A stretch of 64,000 nt of DNA, taken from NCBI RefSeq assembly GCF_030409505.1, contig NZ_JAUFPZ010000002.1, positions 1,867,501 through 1,931,500 on the forward strand. Reading direction: 5' to 3'. The notes beneath the pieces are model-generated. The model did not search any database and was not told the origin of the DNA. It was given only the letters and a program-made list of their open reading frames with translations. Positions 18,643 to 28,401 of the stretch are shown here, in pieces (within the stretch, counting starts at the first letter, position 1; every line of letters begins with the position of its first letter). This DNA is from Zunongwangia endophytica (lineage in GTDB: Bacteria > Bacteroidota > Bacteroidia > Flavobacteriales > Flavobacteriaceae). The translations under genes and the position numbers were made by a program.

Positions 18643-20184
18643 TTAGTATCCTGGATTTTGCACTAAATTTGGATTGTTATCTAATTCAGATTGAGGGAAA
18701 GGCATAAGATAATTAAAATCTCTAAAGATTGGATTTTGTCCCAAAGGGTTGGTTATGTTTGAAATAACATCTTCTGCAATTTTCCATCTTTTTAAATCGT
18801 TATATCTTATACCTTCAAGTGCGAATTCTACTCTTCTTTCTCTACGTATATAATTTCTTAACTCTTCTTTAGTGTTGTATCGCGTTCTGTCTACAGGAGG
18901 CATTGCTACACCTGGCCTATTTCGAACTTCATCGATTGGATTATATGCCATATCATTAGGGCCATTAACCTCGTTTTGAGCTTCAGCAAACATTAGCAGA
19001 ACATCAGCATAGCGAATATGTATATAGTCCTGATCGGTGTTTATAGCTGTGGACGAAGTGAACGGTGCCTTTGAAAGATCTACATACTTTTCAGTAAGAA
19101 ATCCTGTATAAGAATTATAACTTCCATCCCAAACTTCGCCTTGGTTATTCTTCCAAATTTCGTTAGGAAGTTTGATCGTCATATCTAAACGTGGGTCTCT
19201 ATTTTCGTAAGGATTATTGGGATTGTAAATCGCAGAATTCTCTGGCAGTTTACCATCAATCATTTCGTAACTATCAACCAGGCCTTTATAGGGCTGAAGC
19301 AATGAGTACCATCCTAACTCAACATCATGGCCACCTGCACCCGGTCTAATTCTTTGAGGATTATTAGGCGAAAGGTATTGAGTTGCAAAAATTATTTCTT
19401 TATTAATGGAGGGATCTATTTGCCCATTTGTGAGAAATAATAATTTGTAATTATTTGCAAGACCAAAAACCTCAGAATCAATGACCGCTTTTAAATAGGG
19501 CAAAGCTTCACCAAATTTTTCTTGAGTGATTAATACACGCCCCAAAAGACTATTAGCACTACCTTTCACAGCATGACCTTGAAAATCTTTTCGTGGCAGA
19601 TTATTTATGGCAAATTGCAGATCTTCCTGGATGAAAGAATAGACCTCCTGAACAGTGCTTTTTGCAATTTTAACCTCTTCTAAATTTTGAGGATAATCTC
19701 GATAGATTATTACTCCTCCAAAAGTTCTTACTAAATCAAAGTAGGCTAAAGCTCTAATAAATCGTACTTCTGCTCTATAAGTTAAAATTTCTGATTGCTC
19801 TATAGGTGCCTTATCAATATTATCTAAAAAATAATTACAAGCTACAATAACGCGGTAAGGAGTTTCATACATATTTGGAATGGCTCCTCCCAAATTGGCC
19901 GAAATATTCCCCAATGCCACATTTCCCAGATTGGACTGGTTAGAATTTCCGGGATCAAGAAAGGCATTATCTGTTAATCCATCTAAATATATTCTCTCAT
20001 AGCCAAGAAAATTTTCTTGTAGTCTATAATATACCCCCGCTAGGGCAGTTTCTACATCTTCCTGTGAAGTCCAGAAGTTTTGGGTAGAGATTGTATCTGG
20101 TGGATTTTTATCTAAAAAGTCATTATTACAGGACAAGATTAGCAATACACTCATTACCAGAATAATTATATTTAAACTTTTCAT
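18643..20184 (-). CDS. SusD/RagB-family glycan-binding lipoprotein
   Basis: A 513-residue SusD with a lipobox at its N-terminus (MSVLLILSC, then NNDFLDKNPPDT). Signature segments: 'FWTSQEDVETALAGVYYRLQ', 'RAEVRFIRALAYFDLVRTFGG', 'DYIHIRYADVLLMFAEAQNE', 'RRERRVEFALEGIRYNDLKR' and the ending 'LMPFPQSELDNNPNLVQNPGY'. It follows the SusC at 20196 by 11 bp, so they form a pair. The ligand is unknown. As the first SusD after the GTACAGGATA control region, it probably serves the same substrate as the GH28 and FucI-like genes upstream. Confidence 0.93.
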   Translation of the reverse strand: MKSLNIIILVMSVLLILSCNNDFLDKNPPDTISTQNFWTSQEDVETALAGVYYRLQENFLGYERIYLDGLTDNAFLDPGNSNQSNLGNVALGNISANLGGAIPNMYETPYRVIVACNYFLDNIDKAPIEQSEILTYRAEVRFIRALAYFDLVRTFGGVIIYRDYPQNLEEVKIAKSTVQEVYSFIQEDLQFAINNLPRKDFQGHAVKGSANSLLGRVLITQEKFGEALPYLKAVIDSEVFGLANNYKLLFLTNGQIDPSINKEIIFATQYLSPNNPQRIRPGAGGHDVELGWYSLLQPYKGLVDSYEMIDGKLPENSAIYNPNNPYENRDPRLDMTIKLPNEIWKNNQGEVWDGSYNSYTGFLTEKYVDLSKAPFTSSTAINTDQDYIHIRYADVLLMFAEAQNEVNGPNDMAYNPIDEVRNRPGVAMPPVDRTRYNTKEELRNYIRRERRVEFALEGIRYNDLKRWKIAEDVISNITNPLGQNPIFRDFNYLMPFPQSELDNNPNLVQNPGY

Positions 20185-20195
20185 ATTATTTTTAT

Positions 20196-23100
20196 TTAGA
20201 AAGTAACATTTAATCCAAAATTGTAAACTTTGGCTTGAGGATATTGTGCCAAATTCCCAGTAAGCGATGTCCTTTCCGGATCGCCCCCTTCGAAATCTGT
20301 AATGGTTAAAAGATTATCAGCCGAGAAATAAACATTCATTCTTTTGGCATTTAATGTTTGTAAAACACTACTTGGCAAATCGTACCCTATATTTATATTC
20401 TTTAATCTTAAATATGATGCATCTTTTAAATAAAAGGTCGAAGCTTTATAGCTAGCAACACCTGGGTAGCCAGCAATATATAAAGCTGGAAGATCATTCG
20501 TTGGATTTTCTGCAGTCCATGCATTTCTCCATTCTTGTGTTGGAGCGGTTCCTTGCATATAAGGATCGACCCCCCAGTTTTCTAATCTTGTCTTTATCCC
20601 ATTAACTCCCTGAAAGAAAGCACTGAAAGTAAAATTTTTATAGTTAGCATTAAATCCAAAAGAATAGGTGAAATCGGGATAAGCCCCATCTACTACTATT
20701 CTATCTTCCGCGTCTACTACTCCATCTCCATTTTGATCTTTCATTTTTAGATCTCCAGGTCTAGGATTTGCATTCAATTGATGAAAAGGAACATCCGGAT
20801 TATTAATATCTTCTATTTGAAAAATACCATCCCACTCATATAAATAATGAGAATCGTATGGAAGACCTTCTTCCCTAATTCTAGATCCGTAATTTGGTAC
20901 ACGTATTTCTAGAAGCTCATTTCTTACTCTCGAAAATAGAAAGTTTGCATTATAATTAAAATCTCCGATGCTATTTCTATGGGTAAGCTCCAGTTCAAAA
21001 CCCTGATTTAGCATTTCTCCATCGTTGAGAGTTGGTTCATCTAAGCCAAGACTTGCAGGAACGGGCTGAAAAGCTAAAATATCGTAAGTGTGTTTTCTAA
21101 ACCAATCAAATGTTATTCCTATCAAATTATTCTTAGACTGAAAATCAAGACCTACATCTAAAACACTTGTAGATTCCCATTTAATCCCCTGATCTCTAAA
21201 CACCTCTAGAACCGCTCCTTGTTGCAGGGTTTCATTATCAAATGAATAATTAACATTATCGATTTCTAATACATCCTGATATAAATAAGTTCCAATATCT
21301 TGATTTCCTAATGTACCATAAGAACTTCGAATCTTTAAAGTCTTGATCCAGTCCATATCTTTTAGAAATTTCTCTTTCGAAATCAACCATCCTGCCGAAA
21401 ATGATGGAAAAAATCCCCATCTATTATCAGGTGAAACTTTTGAAGTACCATCGTATCTAAAATTTGCTTCAAATAAATACTTACTATCAAAATTGTAATT
21501 CAGCCTACCAAAAAATGATCGCATTGCCCATTCTGATGGATTTATCAATCCCGGTAAGCGCGGATGACTGAAAAACAGAGACTCTCTTTCTGAAGAATAA
21601 CCAGACAATTCTTCCAAAGACGGAAGTACAGAATTGATTCTTCTTCCTCTTAGACTTCTTATTTGATAAGAAATCTGCTCAAATCCAGCTAACAACTTAA
21701 AATTATGCAATTCATTAATTGATTTATCGTAAGTAAAAGTGCTGAATACTGTAGGACTAATCTCCTTAGCATACTGATCTGTAACACCTAAAATATCTGG
21801 TCCATAAGTAGATTGTCTATAATCACCTGTTTCATCAAATTCATGAAAAAGATAGGCATCGTAATTCTGCTGATGCATCTTAAAAAATTCGTCTACGTAA
21901 TTCACGGCAAATGTGGTTGACCAAACCAAATCCTTCAATAGTTTTACATTTACAAACGCTTGAGCATTTAAATTATATTCTTTAGTATATTTGTCCCCCA
22001 TCAGATAATATTCTTGAGGATTTCTATTTCTGCCTTCATTTTGATAAGCTCTGGAAACAACTCTACCGCTTCCATCTGGTAGAAATGGACTGTAATTAGG
22101 CCCGGCAGCATAAATTGATAGCGCCATATTTGCTCCAGTAAAAGGTGGTTCTTTACGATTTTTATAAGTCATTTTAATACTTGTTCCAATATCAATTTTA
22201 TCTGAAATTTTATTATTATAATTTAGTAGAGCATTATAACGATCGAAATCATAACCAGGAATCATTCCTTCCTGATCTAGATAATTCAAAGATATATTAT
22301 AACTACTTTTTTCTGCACCTCCAGATATTGATAGGCTGTGATTGATTAAAGCTGCGGAATTGAAATAATAATCTAAATAATCAAAATTTGGATATTTAGG
22401 ATCATTGTCCGCGTTTCGATAAGCTATAATATCACTTTCTGGATACCTAAAAGCAACTCCAGATCTTTCAGCAGCTTGATTATACATTTCCATATAATCC
22501 GCAGAGTTAGTTATTAAATCGGGAAGAGCTGTCGGAGTTTGAACTGCATAATTCATTCTATATGAAAATTCAGTTTTACCCTTTTGCCCAGATTTTGTAG
22601 TAACAAGAATTACCCCATTCGCTGCTCGAGCACCATAAATTGAGGCAGAAGCCGCATCTTTTAATACAGTAATATTCTCAATATCATTTGGTGACAAATT
22701 GTTCAATGATCCTGTTACACCATCAATTAAAACTAAGGGTGCTGTACTTCCTCCAAAAGAACCTCTACCACGAATTAGAAATTCTGGATTATCTCTTCCA
22801 GGTTCCGCACTAGATTGGGTAACTTGCAGTCCGGTCACCCTTCCTTGAATTAAATTTCCTGCGTTTGGAGCAGGTCTTTCATTTAATGTCTCTCCAGAAA
22901 CCGATCCAACAGCTCCAGTAAGATTCTCCTTTTTCTGAGAACCATAACCAACAATTATAACTTCCTCCAGACTTGCCTGATCTGATACCATAACAACATC
23001 ATAGTTTCGATTTTCTCCTACTACTATCTCAATCGTTTTCGTTCCTACAAAAGAAAAGATCAAAACTTGTCCTTTATTAGCATCAATACTAAAATTACCA

Positions 23101-23276
23101 TCAAAATCAGATTGGGTTCCGGCATTAGCTCCCTTTATCATAATATTTACTCCAGGTAGGGGCACATTATTTTCATCTGTAATTGTACCAGTAACTTTTG
23201 AAGTTTGTCCATAAGTTACTAGAGAAATAGTAAAAAAGATAAACAGAGAATATATTTTTATTCTAAAGTTTGGCAT
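20196..23276 (-). CDS. SusC/RagA TonB-dependent transporter
   Basis: A 1026-residue outer-membrane importer. Signal peptide MPNFRIKIYSLFIFFTISLV... ends near TYGQ; then the carboxypeptidase-D-like domain ('TDENNVPLPGVNIMIKGAN'), 'EEVIIVGYGSQKKENLTGAV', the plug ('FLIRGRGSFGGSTAPLVLID', 'VLKDAASASIYGARAANGV') and the barrel ending in 'KVYNFGLNVTF'. There is no STN domain, so it is not the input of the ECF/FecR pair. It heads a unit of two tandem SusC/SusD pairs and GH2, preceded by a double ACAGGAT site 77 bp upstream. The N-terminal 110 residues are nearly identical to those of the SusC at 15513. Confidence 0.95.
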   Translation of the reverse strand: MPNFRIKIYSLFIFFTISLVTYGQTSKVTGTITDENNVPLPGVNIMIKGANAGTQSDFDGNFSIDANKGQVLIFSFVGTKTIEIVVGENRNYDVVMVSDQASLEEVIIVGYGSQKKENLTGAVGSVSGETLNERPAPNAGNLIQGRVTGLQVTQSSAEPGRDNPEFLIRGRGSFGGSTAPLVLIDGVTGSLNNLSPNDIENITVLKDAASASIYGARAANGVILVTTKSGQKGKTEFSYRMNYAVQTPTALPDLITNSADYMEMYNQAAERSGVAFRYPESDIIAYRNADNDPKYPNFDYLDYYFNSAALINHSLSISGGAEKSSYNISLNYLDQEGMIPGYDFDRYNALLNYNNKISDKIDIGTSIKMTYKNRKEPPFTGANMALSIYAAGPNYSPFLPDGSGRVVSRAYQNEGRNRNPQEYYLMGDKYTKEYNLNAQAFVNVKLLKDLVWSTTFAVNYVDEFFKMHQQNYDAYLFHEFDETGDYRQSTYGPDILGVTDQYAKEISPTVFSTFTYDKSINELHNFKLLAGFEQISYQIRSLRGRRINSVLPSLEELSGYSSERESLFFSHPRLPGLINPSEWAMRSFFGRLNYNFDSKYLFEANFRYDGTSKVSPDNRWGFFPSFSAGWLISKEKFLKDMDWIKTLKIRSSYGTLGNQDIGTYLYQDVLEIDNVNYSFDNETLQQGAVLEVFRDQGIKWESTSVLDVGLDFQSKNNLIGITFDWFRKHTYDILAFQPVPASLGLDEPTLNDGEMLNQGFELELTHRNSIGDFNYNANFLFSRVRNELLEIRVPNYGSRIREEGLPYDSHYLYEWDGIFQIEDINNPDVPFHQLNANPRPGDLKMKDQNGDGVVDAEDRIVVDGAYPDFTYSFGFNANYKNFTFSAFFQGVNGIKTRLENWGVDPYMQGTAPTQEWRNAWTAENPTNDLPALYIAGYPGVASYKASTFYLKDASYLRLKNINIGYDLPSSVLQTLNAKRMNVYFSADNLLTITDFEGGDPERTSLTGNLAQYPQAKVYNFGLNVTF

Positions 23277-23324
23277 GATCTTTTTAGGTTAGTTAAAAAA
23301 ATTAAAGACGTTCTAAACGTTTCT

Positions 23325-23332
23325 TAAAATTA
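23325..23332 (-). promoter_or_regulatory. Putative -7 box of the tandem SusC/SusD unit
   Basis: Reads TAATTTTA on the minus strand and starts 20 nt after the downstream ACAGGATA half-site. This matches the spacing at 4071 and 29353. It differs from TAnnTTTG only in the last base. Confidence 0.35.
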
Positions 23333-23352
23333 TTAACTAATGAATAGGAAAG

Positions 23353-23370
23353 TATCCTGTCGCATCCTGT
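23353..23370 (-). promoter_or_regulatory. GTACAGGATA element, direct-repeat copy (site d)
   Basis: On the minus strand the sequence is ACAGGAT-GCG-ACAGGATA: two direct copies with a 10-base period. A period of about one helical turn suits an activator with two DNA-binding units, such as an AraC-type or response-regulator domain. It lies 77 bp before the SusC start. Confidence 0.6.
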
Positions 23371-23563
23371 TTTTAAAAAGATATCTAAAATTTCACATCG
23401 GAAATTATTATATTCTAAGTTCTCTGAAGTTTTTTTTAAAATTATGATGCCATTGATTTAAAAGGAAAAGTTATTAAGGAAAGAAATTTAATAAGTATCT
23501 GAAAATAAGAACACTTACTTTGAATAAAAGCCTTCTTGATATAAATCAGCGTCAACCACACAT

Positions 23564-25168
23564 CTAATTACGAACAAACGGAATATTTGTATTTTTAAAA
23601 TAAATGTTTTCTGTAAGATTACCCTCTCTTTTAATCTTTAAAGTATCCCCAGAAACGTGAAATATCGCATCTTTAAATGTTATGTTTCTTGCATCCAAAA
23701 ACTTCATAATTGAATCACTGCTTTTAACTTTAATATGATTAAAAAATAAATCCCTTGCATCGTTAGCAACAAAAAGTTCTTCACTTTCTAAGACCTCCAC
23801 ATTTTGCATTTTCAGATTGGTCATAGGAGCTTCTGGTATACCATAAATTTTCACAAAAGTCTTAGCTTTTTCGACCAAAATATCTTCTATAGTAATATTA
23901 CTGAATTTAGGTGTTAGATTATTTTTTTTTCTTTTAGGTTTTCGCTTTGCTAATTCCCCTACATACATTGGCTGGCCAAGCATGTCCCATTTAAAGGCAG
24001 TGCCGTGAAGATTCATTCGCAAGCGTTTATAATATAGATTTTCACCTCCACCGCCACGTGGTCTTCTGGTTTTAAATCGGATACCAACACCTGTATTATC
24101 AAAAACACAATCGTATATATAAAGGTTTCTAATCATTCCAGCGGTTTCACTTCCTACCGTTATTGCCCCATGCCCTTGTTTCGCGAGACAATAACGAATA
24201 ACCACATTTTCGGTTGGTTTATTAACACGCATACCATCCTCTCCCCTACCTGCTTTCATTGTAAAGCAGTCGTCCCCATTGTTAAGAGTAGAATACTCAA
24301 TTAAAACATTTCTGGAAGATTCGATGTCTATCCCATCACCTCTAGGAATACCAACAGAATTAACAGTAACTCCTCTAATGATTACACCATCACAATACAC
24401 GGGAACAATATTCCAAAAAGCTGTTCGCTCTAATGTAATTCCTTCAATATAAACATTAGTACAATTTGTCGGCGAAATAAGCATAGGCAAAAAAATAGAT
24501 TCTCCGTTGTAGCCTTCATAAATCCTTTTCTCTACTGGTTTTTCTATTGGAACAAATTTTTCTGTTACATCCTCGGTCATCATTTGGTTTTTAACCGGTC
24601 CATCTTCTGGACCATAAATAGTCCCATTTCCGGTTATAGCGATGTTATCCTGATTATATGCATAGATACATGCTCCCAAAGACATTACTTCAACACCTTC
24701 ATGACGTGTAAAAACAGCTGGCCTGTAATCTTCTAGTTCTCCCGAAAAGTAAAGTTCGGCATCTTCTTCTAAGTATAGATTTACATTATTTTTTAGAGAA
24801 ATTCTACCGGTTTTCCATTTTCCTTTAGGAATAATAACTTTTCCACCACCTTGCTCGCTAACCTCATTAATAGCATTCTGAATGATTTTAGTGATTTTAA
24901 TTTCTTCCTTTGCACCTTTTTGAAGAATATTAATCGTTTTATCTTTAAATACAGGTATCTTAAATTCAGGCATATCGAAAGGAGCATCAATGGCAGCAAT
25001 AGTATCAGGTAAATTTTCTGCGCCAACCTGATTGATAGTCAACAGACTGTCTAAAGGGTAAAACTGATACTCACTTGATTTTGTATGGTCTTTTTTTACT
25101 GAATTATTACAGGATAAAAAAAGAAGTCCTGAAACCAGAAGAAATAAAAATTTAAAAAATAAATTCAT
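23564..25168 (-). CDS. GH28 polygalacturonase-family lipoprotein
   Basis: A 534-residue GH28 parallel beta-helix enzyme. It has a lipobox (LLFLSC, Cys20), so it is probably anchored and periplasmic or on the surface. The GH28 signatures are present: 'GDGIDIES' at 277-284 (the usual NTD reads RGD, with both later aspartates kept), 'NGDDCFTMKAGR' with Asp299/Asp300, 'GHG' at 332-334 and 'RFK' at 364-366. GH28 enzymes hydrolyse alpha-1,4 links to galacturonate in pectin, endo or exo, and some act on rhamnogalacturonan or xylogalacturonan. It lies 12 bp after the FucI-like isomerase gene, an unusual partner for a galacturonidase. This hints at a mixed substrate in which galacturonate carries another sugar. 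Length above the typical GH28 is due to an extended N-terminus. Confidence 0.9.
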   Translation of the reverse strand: MNLFFKFLFLLVSGLLFLSCNNSVKKDHTKSSEYQFYPLDSLLTINQVGAENLPDTIAAIDAPFDMPEFKIPVFKDKTINILQKGAKEEIKITKIIQNAINEVSEQGGGKVIIPKGKWKTGRISLKNNVNLYLEEDAELYFSGELEDYRPAVFTRHEGVEVMSLGACIYAYNQDNIAITGNGTIYGPEDGPVKNQMMTEDVTEKFVPIEKPVEKRIYEGYNGESIFLPMLISPTNCTNVYIEGITLERTAFWNIVPVYCDGVIIRGVTVNSVGIPRGDGIDIESSRNVLIEYSTLNNGDDCFTMKAGRGEDGMRVNKPTENVVIRYCLAKQGHGAITVGSETAGMIRNLYIYDCVFDNTGVGIRFKTRRPRGGGGENLYYKRLRMNLHGTAFKWDMLGQPMYVGELAKRKPKRKKNNLTPKFSNITIEDILVEKAKTFVKIYGIPEAPMTNLKMQNVEVLESEELFVANDARDLFFNHIKVKSSDSIMKFLDARNITFKDAIFHVSGDTLKIKREGNLTENIYFKNTNIPFVRN

Positions 25169-25180
25169 AGCATCTTCTTA

Positions 25181-26890
25181 TTATTTGCCAGCAAGTTTAA
25201 TTTTTGTTCTTTCTTCACCTCCATTTAATAAATAAACTAGCGGTAAAGGACGATCTTCTCCTTCAATAAACTGTGGTCTGCTTTGCCATGGAGTAAGTGA
25301 AAGAACATTGGTAAAATCCATCCAGTATTGTAATCTTGTAGGTTTTAGATTCCAAGTCATATGCAAATGGTTAGCAGGTGCATACTGTTTGTACTCTGTC
25401 ATAGTAGCATATTTAGGAACAACAAAAGTGTGCGGCCAAGTAGGATTGGCTCCTTCACAGATTTCTGTTGCAATTTCTTCTGGTAATTCTATTGTCTCTG
25501 CCTCATCCCAAAGTATGGAGAACATTCCGCTAAGAGAAGAAAACGACAATCGTGCAGCAATACCTTTAATACCACCTGGAGATTTAAAGTGAACTGAGTT
25601 TCCCAAATAATAGAAATAGTCCACGGCTTTGGGAAAACTGATATTTTTCATAATCTCTTTTTCTGAATCACATGGTACTGATGCCCAGTTAAAGGAAGCT
25701 GAACCTGAATTAACTCCATCTACAAAGCCTTTCTCAAGCCATTTATCATTTTCTCCAACCTTATATTTGTGTTTTTTCACTAATTCTGAAACATCAGCTT
25801 TTCCATATACTTTTCTGAAGTCCATAAACAATGGAGGATTTCCCCCAGAAAGCCAGGTCATAAAAAGCTGAGTTAACAATCCCTGTACATCAGCTTCAGT
25901 AGCGAAAGGCATAACTTCTTTTTCTCCATTATGATCAAATGTCGAATTAAACAGGGATTCCATAATATCGGCAACAGGTAACTGAATTCCACGAGCATCT
26001 GAACCCCATTCAAGCTGACTCATAAATCCGCCGCCTACAGCATCCAGCTCTTTCATCAAGTCACGAACAATTAAGTAAAGTGCTAAACTTTTTTCGAGAA
26101 GTTCTTCATCATTTTCTTCGGGGAGTTCTACACGATCTTTAGCATGTGAAAACAGCCAACTTTTCAACTTCTTGAGCTCCTCTTTATCATAAGTCTCCTT
26201 TTGCAACATATCTGCCAGTAATTTCATATCCAGCCGCGTAATTTCGATTCCAAATCGATTTCTTGTTTCCATCACATGAGGCAAAGCAGTTTCCATTCCC
26301 ATGGAATCATGACCAAAAACAACGACACGTCTACCTTTTAATCCCTGAAAAGTTGCCGCACCATAGCACCAGTCTATTAATGATTCTAATGTTTCCTTGC
26401 TTAATTTTGGATTCTGACCTTTATCTGGCCAGCTTCCTATATTGATGTGTGAAAGTTTACCATATTGTGCAATTGCTCCATTTGTCGCATGGGTGTAAAC
26501 CACTCCAGGACGGGTGGCACTATTTCCCGTAGTAAAGTTTACTGGAATATCTTTCGGGAAATGAGACAATAAAGAGATAGTAGTAAGTTGTGGAAAAGAC
26601 CAAGTGTCAGGAATACAAACAAGCACATTTACGCCTGCTTGCAAAAACTGTTTAGCTACAAGGTCTGCCTGTGGTTCAAGATCTACCAAAATATCGGAAT
26701 AAACCAGTTGGACAGCAGAACCATCTGGAAATTTTATAGCACCAGAGAGTGAACCTGCTACCTGCTTAACCAAATTTTTACAACGTTTTCTGCTATTGTC
26801 GTCTATTCTTGGATCACATGGAGCAAAAACTCCGATGACTGCTTTGGAAGTATTTTCTTTGATTTCGTGTGAAAGTAAACTAGCACTCAT
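25181..26890 (-). CDS. L-fucose isomerase-like protein
   Basis: A 569-residue cytoplasmic aldose-ketose isomerase of the FucI/AraA family, close to the usual FucI length of about 590. The metal site can be matched to E. coli FucI (Glu337, Asp361, His528, from memory): here Glu332 in 'FATEADVQGLLTQ', Asp357 in 'PPLFMDFRK' and a histidine in 'ANHLHMTWNLKP' (His508 or His510). FucI converts L-fucose to L-fuculose and also accepts D-arabinose. No fuculokinase or fuculose-phosphate aldolase is seen in the window, so the next step is unclear. It sits between an SSS symporter gene (11 bp) and a GH28 gene (12 bp) in one unit with a DapA-family aldolase. The substrate could be another pentose or deoxyhexose of pectin. 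Confidence 0.8.
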   Translation of the reverse strand: MSASLLSHEIKENTSKAVIGVFAPCDPRIDDNSRKRCKNLVKQVAGSLSGAIKFPDGSAVQLVYSDILVDLEPQADLVAKQFLQAGVNVLVCIPDTWSFPQLTTISLLSHFPKDIPVNFTTGNSATRPGVVYTHATNGAIAQYGKLSHINIGSWPDKGQNPKLSKETLESLIDWCYGAATFQGLKGRRVVVFGHDSMGMETALPHVMETRNRFGIEITRLDMKLLADMLQKETYDKEELKKLKSWLFSHAKDRVELPEENDEELLEKSLALYLIVRDLMKELDAVGGGFMSQLEWGSDARGIQLPVADIMESLFNSTFDHNGEKEVMPFATEADVQGLLTQLFMTWLSGGNPPLFMDFRKVYGKADVSELVKKHKYKVGENDKWLEKGFVDGVNSGSASFNWASVPCDSEKEIMKNISFPKAVDYFYYLGNSVHFKSPGGIKGIAARLSFSSLSGMFSILWDEAETIELPEEIATEICEGANPTWPHTFVVPKYATMTEYKQYAPANHLHMTWNLKPTRLQYWMDFTNVLSLTPWQSRPQFIEGEDRPLPLVYLLNGGEERTKIKLAGK

Positions 26891-26901
26891 AGTAGCTTCT
26901 T

Positions 26902-28401
26902 TTAGTTTAATACATTATTTTTTCTGTGTAAGAGCATATTCAAAAGGAATCCGAAAAGGAAAATTACTAAGGTTCCTACCACTATAGTTAAATTAGTATG
27001 AAGTGGGTTTTTAAAACTCAGCCATTCTCCAGATTTTAAAAACACAGGTGTTAGCCCCATCCAAGCTATAACTAGAATGCCAATGGTTACGGCAATTCCT
27101 GCTTCCAGTTGCTTAATTTTTTTACCGAAAAACCCCAATAGAAAAAGGCCTAGAACTCCACCACTAAAGACGGAAGATAAAGCCCACCAGGCATCAAGTG
27201 CACTTTTCACTGATGTCATTGCAAGAGATACGAGTATACTTAGAATTCCTAAAATAACTCCTGAAATCGTCAAAACTCGAAATTCAGATTTTCGCGATAT
27301 TTTTTTTTGTCCTCTTTTAAAAAAATCAGTTAATATAACCGTAGAGCCACTGTTAATACTTGTAGAAATCGTACTCATACCTGCTGCAAAAATGGAGGCA
27401 ATCAATAATCCCGTAACGCCCTGTGGAAGCTCTGTTACTATAAAATAAGGAAAAATACGATCGGCTTGTGTAATATCCTGAAGATTTTCTGGAAGAAGAT
27501 CTGGTCTCACCTTGTAGAATGCGAAAAGAGCTGTTCCTATAGCAAAAAATAACAAAGAGACTGGGATGTATAATAAACTTCCAAACCAGGTGGATTTCTT
27601 TGCTTCTTTTTCGGTTTTCGCACTCATATATCGCTGAACATAATTCTGATCTATTCCGAAGTTTTGAAGATTAATAAACAAGCCATAAACAAGAATAACC
27701 CAAAAGGTAGATTTTGAAAGGTTCAAACCATAACTACCTAGGCTAAATTTATCGTATTCTAAGCCAATTTCTATAATCTGCCCAGCACCTTCAGGCATAG
27801 AAAAGATGATTATAATTAAACAAGCTAAAGCTCCCGAAATTAAAACGATTCCCTGTATAGCATCTGTCCATATAACGGCCTCAATACCTCCCATAGCGGC
27901 ATAAACTATCACAAATATTCCTGTTCCTATTATAATACTGCTTATATCCCAGCCTAATAGTGCATTAGTGGGCAGTGCAAGTAGATATAATATGGTTCCC
28001 ATGCGCGCGAGTTGGGTCAATAAATAACAAACTGAAGCATAATTTCTAGCCCAAGGACCAAAGCGCTCTTCAAGATAATAATAAGCCGATTGACTTTGTA
28101 TTCGCCTATATAAAGGAACAAAATATTTAACAGCAATAATGGCCGCAAAAGGAATGGAAAGACTAAAAACAAAACTATTCCAGTTGCTAAGATAAGCCTT
28201 ACCTGGAAGTGCAAGAAAGCTTATACTACTAACAAATGTTGCGAATATTGACATCCCTATTGCCCAAGATGGTAATCTTTGCCCGCCAGTAATATAATCT
28301 TCTGAAGTTCGATTCTTTTTAAAAAAGAAAGAAATTCCAAAAAATAAAATTGCTGCAAGATAGATTGAAAATACAATGATATCTATTACGGGCAATTTCA
28401 T
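26902..28401 (-). CDS. Sodium:solute symporter (SSS family)
   Basis: A 499-residue inner-membrane symporter with about 13 hydrophobic segments. The family pattern is visible: 'RTSEDYITGGQRLPSWAIGM' after helix 1, 'YYYLEERFGPWARNYAS', 'YAAMGGIEAVIWTDAIQG', and 'AAGMSTISTSINSGSTV' in the sodium-site helix. The ATG overlaps the DapA-family stop by one base (TAATG), so translation of the two is coupled. SSS/DapA-family pairs also occur in sialic acid clusters, but no other sialate gene is present here. Import of the monosaccharide handled by the next gene, the FucI-like isomerase, is inferred. Confidence 0.92.
   Translation of the reverse strand: MKLPVIDIIVFSIYLAAILFFGISFFFKKNRTSEDYITGGQRLPSWAIGMSIFATFVSSISFLALPGKAYLSNWNSFVFSLSIPFAAIIAVKYFVPLYRRIQSQSAYYYLEERFGPWARNYASVCYLLTQLARMGTILYLLALPTNALLGWDISSIIIGTGIFVIVYAAMGGIEAVIWTDAIQGIVLISGALACLIIIIFSMPEGAGQIIEIGLEYDKFSLGSYGLNLSKSTFWVILVYGLFINLQNFGIDQNYVQRYMSAKTEKEAKKSTWFGSLLYIPVSLLFFAIGTALFAFYKVRPDLLPENLQDITQADRIFPYFIVTELPQGVTGLLIASIFAAGMSTISTSINSGSTVILTDFFKRGQKKISRKSEFRVLTISGVILGILSILVSLAMTSVKSALDAWWALSSVFSGGVLGLFLLGFFGKKIKQLEAGIAVTIGILVIAWMGLTPVFLKSGEWLSFKNPLHTNLTIVVGTLVIFLFGFLLNMLLHRKNNVLN

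Larger units (their letters stand above)
23277..23563. other. Intergenic control region before the tandem SusC/SusD unit
   Basis: A 287-bp AT-rich gap without a credible gene. It contains the double ACAGGAT element at 23353-23370 and a -7-like box at 23325-23332. The half nearer the GH28 gene shows T-rich runs but no clear terminator stem. Confidence 0.5.

Noticed and set aside
27077..27448. 123-codon open frame on the plus strand
   Set aside because: It lies fully opposite the SSS symporter gene, has no protein features and is a mirror of hydrophobic codons.
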